Position numbers and translations under genes: made by a program
In this document: positions 60,701-64,000 of the stretch, one piece after another
How the letters are laid out: every line of letters begins with the position of its first letter
Position numbering within the stretch: the stretch's first letter is position 1
Notes under the pieces: generated by a model
Seen by the model: the letters and a program-made list of their open reading frames with translations, nothing else
Databases searched by the model: none
What the model was told of the DNA's origin: nothing
Assembly: GCF_963675815.1 (NCBI RefSeq)
Contig: NZ_OY776574.1
Location: 1,110,001-1,174,000 of the forward strand
Origin: an uncultured Desulfuromusa sp.
GTDB lineage: Bacteria > Desulfobacterota > Desulfuromonadia > Desulfuromonadales > Geopsychrobacteraceae
DNA length: 64,000 bases
Direction of reading: 5' to 3'

Positions 60701-62124
60701 TCGGCAGTGACCCTCCTGACTCTAATATCGTATTGACCATTTGCAACGGGGATAACAACACCAAACCGAACCGCTGAAGCAGCCTTTCCAGTTGCTGATG
60801 ACAATTCAGATGAACTGGTAAAACTCCCTGCAGCTATTGAAATTGTGTCAGAGTTCAAAAGGGTCGCAACGTAATTGTCAACGCTGGTTTCTTTTAACTC
60901 ATCTGGTCTGACATCGGTAAAGTTTGAAATTGTTTTTGAATATCCTGTCTGAGTAAATGAACATATGGGGTAGCTGCTTGATGGAACGCTAAACCCATCC
61001 CCAAGCCGACCCGTCGTTTTACTGACATAGATATAATTGGTTCTCGTTACCGGCGCGTAGACAGGTTGAGATCCACTATCACCACCGTCATATGACACGA
61101 CCTCCAAACCAGGACCGTTAGGAACATCATAGAGATGATCGCTTGTTACAATTGTTGGGATTGCCGATGTCCATGTATTTAAACCTGTTGGGCTGTATTC
61201 AACCTCAAAGCTAACAGTCCTCTCCTGCTTCTCACCATGGGAGTCAAATTGAACAAGTCCTGACGCAAACGTTATTTCAACATTCAGTTCATCAATACCA
61301 GCGGCGCTTGTTTGTTCAACCCAACCGGTAGATTCATTCAAAGTGACCCCGACCGTGGTTTCCACGACTGATCCAGGGTAAAGAGACACAGCCCCGTCGT
61401 CCGCGTACCCATGCTTCACTTCGATCTCAACGTCATCGTAGTCAAACAGGTCAGTTTCGCCTATCTTGTGTTTGGAGATATCAAGAGGTCCATAACCAAC
61501 CACAAACAGCAACCTGAGATACTGATCCTGCCCGACAAGTTCTGTGTATGGTGGAGCGCCGTAATATGGCGTAACAAGGTGCTCACCCAAGATAGCTGGG
61601 ATGGGCTGATAGAGTGCTGCGGTATTTCTTGCCCCTGCAATTGATAGTGTTGGTTTGTCAGAGCCTACAGATGATAGGACATTTTGTTTTGGAGGTGGAA
61701 CAATGGCGTTAATTGCCAAAGATCCTGCAATTCCGATAACAGCAGAACCTACAGCACCCCATCCTGAACCGGTTCCGGCAAAACCAAGCCCACGTCCTAT
61801 CGCACCCCCAAGGGGGCCACCGTATACAGTTGCAACAATCATAACAACAACAGCGAGGATCGTTGCTAACGGGTTTTTATCATCACCGCCCTGGGGAATA
61901 ATGCGGATGGTAACAGACTGCCCTGGGGCTGGAATAAGGGTGTCCCAATAACGCTCATCAATATAACGATCATCAACATAGATATGCGCGTATCTGGCCA
62001 GAATAGGATCGGGTTGGACATCCAGCAGGATCTCGGCCAGGGTTTTACCGGCCACGCTGGTGACAATGGCTCCACTGCGGAAGGGATTAGGACAAGCAAT
62101 AACGGGGACAAGATCAGATTGCAT
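57742..62124 (-). CDS. Host-specificity / tail-tip J-like protein with N-terminal I-like part
   Basis: A 1460-residue tail-tip protein from ATG 62124, which overlaps the K-like gene by only 11 bases; a start at 62196 would overlap by more than 80. The first ~160 residues include a Gly/Ala-rich hydrophobic stretch (ATILAVVVMIVATVYGGPLG), as in lambda I. The following region (GARNTAALYQPIPAILGEHLVTPYYG) and later parts (residues ~560-860) fit lambda J and TipJ. A fibronectin type III domain (PDIPSITSISTESATLTADG) follows near 930, and the C-terminal ~300 residues are beta-rich. It should bind the host receptor at the tail tip. Confidence 0.85.
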   Translation of the reverse strand: MQSDLVPVIACPNPFRSGAIVTSVAGKTLAEILLDVQPDPILARYAHIYVDDRYIDERYWDTLIPAPGQSVTIRIIPQGGDDKNPLATILAVVVMIVATVYGGPLGGAIGRGLGFAGTGSGWGAVGSAVIGIAGSLAINAIVPPPKQNVLSSVGSDKPTLSIAGARNTAALYQPIPAILGEHLVTPYYGAPPYTELVGQDQYLRLLFVVGYGPLDISKHKIGETDLFDYDDVEIEVKHGYADDGAVSLYPGSVVETTVGVTLNESTGWVEQTSAAGIDELNVEITFASGLVQFDSHGEKQERTVSFEVEYSPTGLNTWTSAIPTIVTSDHLYDVPNGPGLEVVSYDGGDSGSQPVYAPVTRTNYIYVSKTTGRLGDGFSVPSSSYPICSFTQTGYSKTISNFTDVRPDELKETSVDNYVATLLNSDTISIAAGSFTSSSELSSATGKAASAVRFGVVIPVANGQYDIRVRRVTADPLETQTIYDTATWSTLRSIENSDPIAVSGVAKVALRIKATDQLQNIIDQYNCVAKSICPAWTGTEWVEQPTSQPAALYRHVFQGSPMKSPLADSRLDLTELQEWAEETDLYGYFYNAVQTARTSPFEMVRNIAAIGRASYANKDGLHSVVRDTAVIEERGVKQWLTPRNSWDVDGSKSFDEIHGVYVNYIDASAGYRQEQIFVPNDGYTEATATRIDKIETLGITEHSQAYKQGRYYLAVAQLRPEMHSRMVDVEHLVCTRGDLIRVTDDVAMHGLYSGRVKEVFYHATTGDAIAVTLDETVTMETGKTYALRFRLSSGGDIYRAVTLDVGETNTLVFETSIAIADAPEIEDLAMFGESDQETSLKIIHHIEKSEDLTARIYYVDAAPEVWAADLSTIPDYDPGISVPVDSAITIPDIPSITSISTESATLTADGSMSYSILVSLSPIGGRVPAHKYEVRYQSIGSNDGWSIVVGNPAIITGLTPSLAYSVQCRALSKDGFASAWSDEESFSVGVQSNQSTDWSDITDDGGTKPVDNADATATALQSLIELTSGGIRSTLENGDYAEIGSNGVRFSIGGVLVDSVSRMEDGIASSGVYQDFEYDFTTDDIRVFLFLDDNTLYASALQSDDQKLVLKAEMITREGFMPTGELQFSGATAIELTKNTALAVGDTYYDSTTDRSVDDVIKMICRLSGAGNVGVYYSSWTGSAWGSETLLGTKTSDPGYINPAAFSGSGSDDWRSATLAIKPADGSDITIVDSTSDYDGDGSASYTLPSSAEDDVIFVFLTKDRQDAHNVPAGWTTVLNSTSQNMCAVCVYQRVGATSPTTYSFVDDGGLPDQNSTFIAVTLRGVHADTLDAISVFAAGSSGMPNSPEITAQTEGALIIAAGFLDDDNVTNTAAPTGFANLINQPYTPGSTNNSTTMVAFKWLTEMYQEFVTPTLTSGRHRFRFNAVATATLRDIELQTSGGTAAIPGDMKYLAFQGGQ

Positions 62125-62518
62125 AACGCCATGCCTCCCGAATGCGTGGCCGCAAGTGCGGACGGGTAAAGTCTTCGACGACTGCCATTTTGCCATGCTC
62201 GCTGTGGATAATACGGCGGTGATCGATGACGATACCTAAGTGACAATCAAAACCGGCCTGGCGGATGACCAGCACATCAAATGCTTGTAATTCCGTGAGA
62301 CCAACGGGGATAAAACCAATTAACGTTGGCTGTGTGTGAATCATACTGTTCATTGTTGCGTGATCGCGGGTGCTCTCATATCCCTGCAATGCAGGCAGCT
62401 CGATGCCGCGTTCATGTCGATAAATCAACCGTAACAGCCCATAACAGTCAACACCTGACCAGCTGCGGCCTTTGCTGACAAAATCGATCCCGACGTATTT
62501 TTCCCACCAATTCATCAT
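62114..62518 (-). CDS. NlpC/P60-type tail assembly protein (lambda K-like)
   Basis: A 134-residue peptidoglycan-endopeptidase domain. The catalytic Cys is in GVDCYGLLRLIY near residue 24 and the His in DCHLGIVIDHRRIIHSE near 92; a third His follows. It matches the K-type tail-tip hydrolase that cuts peptidoglycan during infection. Lacks the JAB/MPN part of lambda K. Confidence 0.8.
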   Translation of the reverse strand: MMNWWEKYVGIDFVSKGRSWSGVDCYGLLRLIYRHERGIELPALQGYESTRDHATMNSMIHTQPTLIGFIPVGLTELQAFDVLVIRQAGFDCHLGIVIDHRRIIHSEHGKMAVVEDFTRPHLRPRIREAWRYAI

Positions 62519-62997
62519 GCTTTAAATAACCCCGGTGTTGTGATCGGTGTAAAATCATGAGCAGGCCAACGAGTGTTCAATATTGGCTCATACTCAAGAC
62601 TTCCAGAGACAATTATGGCGTTCCACTTTGCCGTGCAGAAGTCAAACTCATATGGGCCAGCTATAATGTCGTCAATATCACTGGCCAAACAGACCTCAAG
62701 AACAACAGTGCATGGTGTTGACAGTTGCCGAAGCGTCTGCACGATGACCCGATCAACGTTGTCAATGGCTAAAGTGACTTGTGGCATTTCATCTTCGTTT
62801 TCATCCGGAAGGGTTATGGAAAAGGGGCACCCGATCCATTCTTGACTCCCGGCGTCCGTGTGAGAAACACGGTCATTAATAAAATGGAAGTCACTGGCCC
62901 AACTCGTATGGCTGATCTTCAACTTACACAGATAAACTTCAGCGGTCTGCTGTGCGAAAAGTGACGACCTCGCCTGAATGGAAACATCACGGCTCAT
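62515..62997 (-). CDS. Tail protein of the DUF1833/lambda L-like type
   Basis: A 160-residue protein starting MSRDVSIQARSSLFAQQTAEV. Beta-rich; the segment PQVTLAIDNVDRVIVQTLRQL is a DUF1833-type feature, a tail protein class that sits at the tip. Overlaps the K-like gene by four bases and the next gene by four. Role inferred from order. Confidence 0.65.
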   Translation of the reverse strand: MSRDVSIQARSSLFAQQTAEVYLCKLKISHTSWASDFHFINDRVSHTDAGSQEWIGCPFSITLPDENEDEMPQVTLAIDNVDRVIVQTLRQLSTPCTVVLEVCLASDIDDIIAGPYEFDFCTAKWNAIIVSGSLEYEPILNTRWPAHDFTPITTPGLFKA

Positions 62998-63344
62998 GGA
63001 AGCACCTCAATCTGCATAGATACGGCATATCTCAGTGGACCGCGATAGCGGCGTGTTGGCACCCCGATAATGCGGCAAACAACAGCAACACCGGTTTCCG
63101 GATGAATCCAATCAAACGGCAACGCACCTCGTGCGATCGTCTCCCGGAAAAACGTTTGAAAGGTCGTATGCTCGTCTATGGTCATCACAAAAACACAGGT
63201 GAGGAGTTCCGGCACAGCTGTATATCGCCGCCGAACCTTTTCCGGGCCAGCATCCATGGATGTGCGAATTGTCGCTTCCACGTCAGCAGCGGAATAATCA
63301 GATTGGCGAGGTTTCTGCGGGATTGTTGCTGGCCACTGTGCCAC
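62994..63344 (-). CDS. Minor tail protein (lambda M-like)
   Basis: A 116-residue protein beginning MAQWPATIPQKPRQSDY with a GTG start. LLTCVFVMTIDEHTTFQTFF and GALPFDWIHPETG are typical of short tail-tip proteins that follow the tape measure. It abuts the tape-measure stop. Assignment is from gene order and general resemblance. Confidence 0.6.
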   Translation of the reverse strand: MAQWPATIPQKPRQSDYSAADVEATIRTSMDAGPEKVRRRYTAVPELLTCVFVMTIDEHTTFQTFFRETIARGALPFDWIHPETGVAVVCRIIGVPTRRYRGPLRYAVSMQIEVLP

Positions 63345-64000
63345 CTAACGACCTCCTATCCGGCTGACACCAAGCATAGATTCTATGGATCTGCCAAGCT
63401 TTCCACGTCGTGAAAGAATCCTTGAGGCCAGTTCTTTTTCAAGAGTCACAATAATGTCGGTGCCACCCTGGCTGTTTTGTTGCTGGCTGACGCTGGCGTT
63501 GGTAGCATCACCATAATTATTGATGATGACATTGCTTGCCCCGCCAGTTCTGCCCTCCAAGGCTGCTGCAATCGCGTCAAATTTTCGGGTGTGCTCGCGA
63601 TCAAGAACAGTTTCACCCTTTAGTAAGATCGCTGGAATTTCATCGTTTGCCAGACCGCCGGAATGGAAACGGGGAACAACTTTTCCGCCGTTATGGAGAG
63701 CGGGACCGAACGCAGCGGAGGGTTGAGATCCCATCGTGTAAGTCGTGCCGCTAAGCAGCCCACTTAAACCCGCATTCAATGCACTGGCCAGTGGCCCGGT
63801 GATATTCTGTTGAATTGCTAAGCGCATAATGTCACTTAAGATCGAGTTGATCATGTCTTTAAAGCTGGTCTTACCTGTCAAGGCAAACTCAACCATTGCA
63901 TCTTCCATCGATCCAAACGCATTAAAAACAGTCCCGGTCAGTCGATCACCAAAGGTTTCATCGTAGTAGTCGGCAAGTTCATCGAGACTATTCATGAGGG
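63345..64000 (-). CDS. Tail tape-measure protein, C-terminal part
   Basis: The last ~216 residues of a long protein, running off the right edge. The segment AFGSMEDAMVEFALTGKTSFKDM, then SDIMRLAIQQNITGPLASALNAGLSGLL and SGGLANDEIPAILLKGETVLDREHT, match the C-terminus of lambda-family tape measures. The frame is still open at 64000, so the true start is outside; an internal Met at 63995 is not the start. Confidence 0.8.
   Translation of the reverse strand, partial: LMNSLDELADYYDETFGDRLTGTVFNAFGSMEDAMVEFALTGKTSFKDMINSILSDIMRLAIQQNITGPLASALNAGLSGLLSGTTYTMGSQPSAAFGPALHNGGKVVPRFHSGGLANDEIPAILLKGETVLDREHTRKFDAIAAALEGRTGGASNVIINNYGDATNASVSQQQNSQGGTDIIVTLEKELASRILSRRGKLGRSIESMLGVSRIGGR

Noticed and set aside
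62125..62196. A longer start for the J-like protein
   Set aside because: It would overlap the K-like gene by 83 bases; the ATG at 62124 gives a normal 11-base overlap.

Overview
The window looks like chromosomal DNA of an anaerobic, nitrogen-fixing deltaproteobacterium of the Desulfuromonadales type (Geobacter/Desulfuromonas/Pelobacter relatives). This is an inference from gene content: nifEN and nifV, a tungsten-type aldehyde oxidoreductase operon, futalosine-pathway menaquinone genes, MglAB, PEP-CTERM proteins with sigma-54-type promoters, and a probable small selenoprotein. No 16S gene or other marker is present to prove it.

Layout. 0-3.8 kb: the start of nifN, then nifE (minus), facing nifV and a GNAT acetyltransferase (plus); each side has a -24/-12 promoter. 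3.8-8.8 kb: SPOR-NlpC/P60 lipoprotein, MFS transporter, CBS-DUF294 signalling protein, a single-cysteine thioredoxin-like lipoprotein and a CcdA-like membrane protein. 8.8-16.2 kb: pyranopterin cofactor genes (moeA, a moaE-like gene, moaA) facing an aorABCDE-type operon (4x[4Fe-4S] subunit, tungsten AOR, FAD subunit, MoaD-like and MoeB/ThiF-like proteins), so cofactor synthesis and its user sit together. 16.2-22 kb: complete RND efflux operon. 22.4-26.3 kb: universal stress protein and a Cpx-like envelope stress module with a perfect CpxR box. 26.4-26.6 kb: a 55-codon gene with an in-frame UGA and a SECIS-like hairpin. 26.7-36.7 kb: PnuC/NR-kinase salvage pair, cardiolipin synthase, zinc-ribbon and PilZ proteins, tail-specific protease, znuA facing zur-znuCB across a Zur box, and SrkA kinase. 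36.8-41.3 kb: LysE/ArgO exporter facing ArgP, a DUF4015-type protein, a PEP-CTERM protein and tRNA-Asn. 41.4-48.7 kb: MglA/MglB, mqnB and mqnD, serA, VanZ-like and PilZ proteins. 48.8-52.5 kb: a second PEP-CTERM protein and an aroF - Cys-rich protein - serC operon preceded by a phenylalanine-rich leader peptide and attenuator. 52.64 kb: tRNA-Phe with its own terminator.

From about 52.8 kb to the end the DNA is a prophage, read on the minus strand from a tape-measure fragment through lambda M/L/K/J-like tail-tip genes to a tail-fibre cluster. The last three fibre-cluster proteins all carry Sec signal peptides, which is odd for virion parts. Near the junction lie two 13-bp repeats 22 bp apart (possible transposable-phage end), a small XRE-type regulator with a palindromic operator, and a strong candidate for a ~67-nt prophage small RNA transcribed against the tail genes, with two hairpins that both display C-rich loops.

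Most notable: the selenoprotein candidate, the prophage sRNA, the Phe-rich aroF attenuator, the secreted fibre module, and sigma-54-type promoters in front of nifE, nifV, both PEP-CTERM genes and a PilZ gene. All promoter, RNA and operator calls come from reading the sequence by eye and have no experimental support here.
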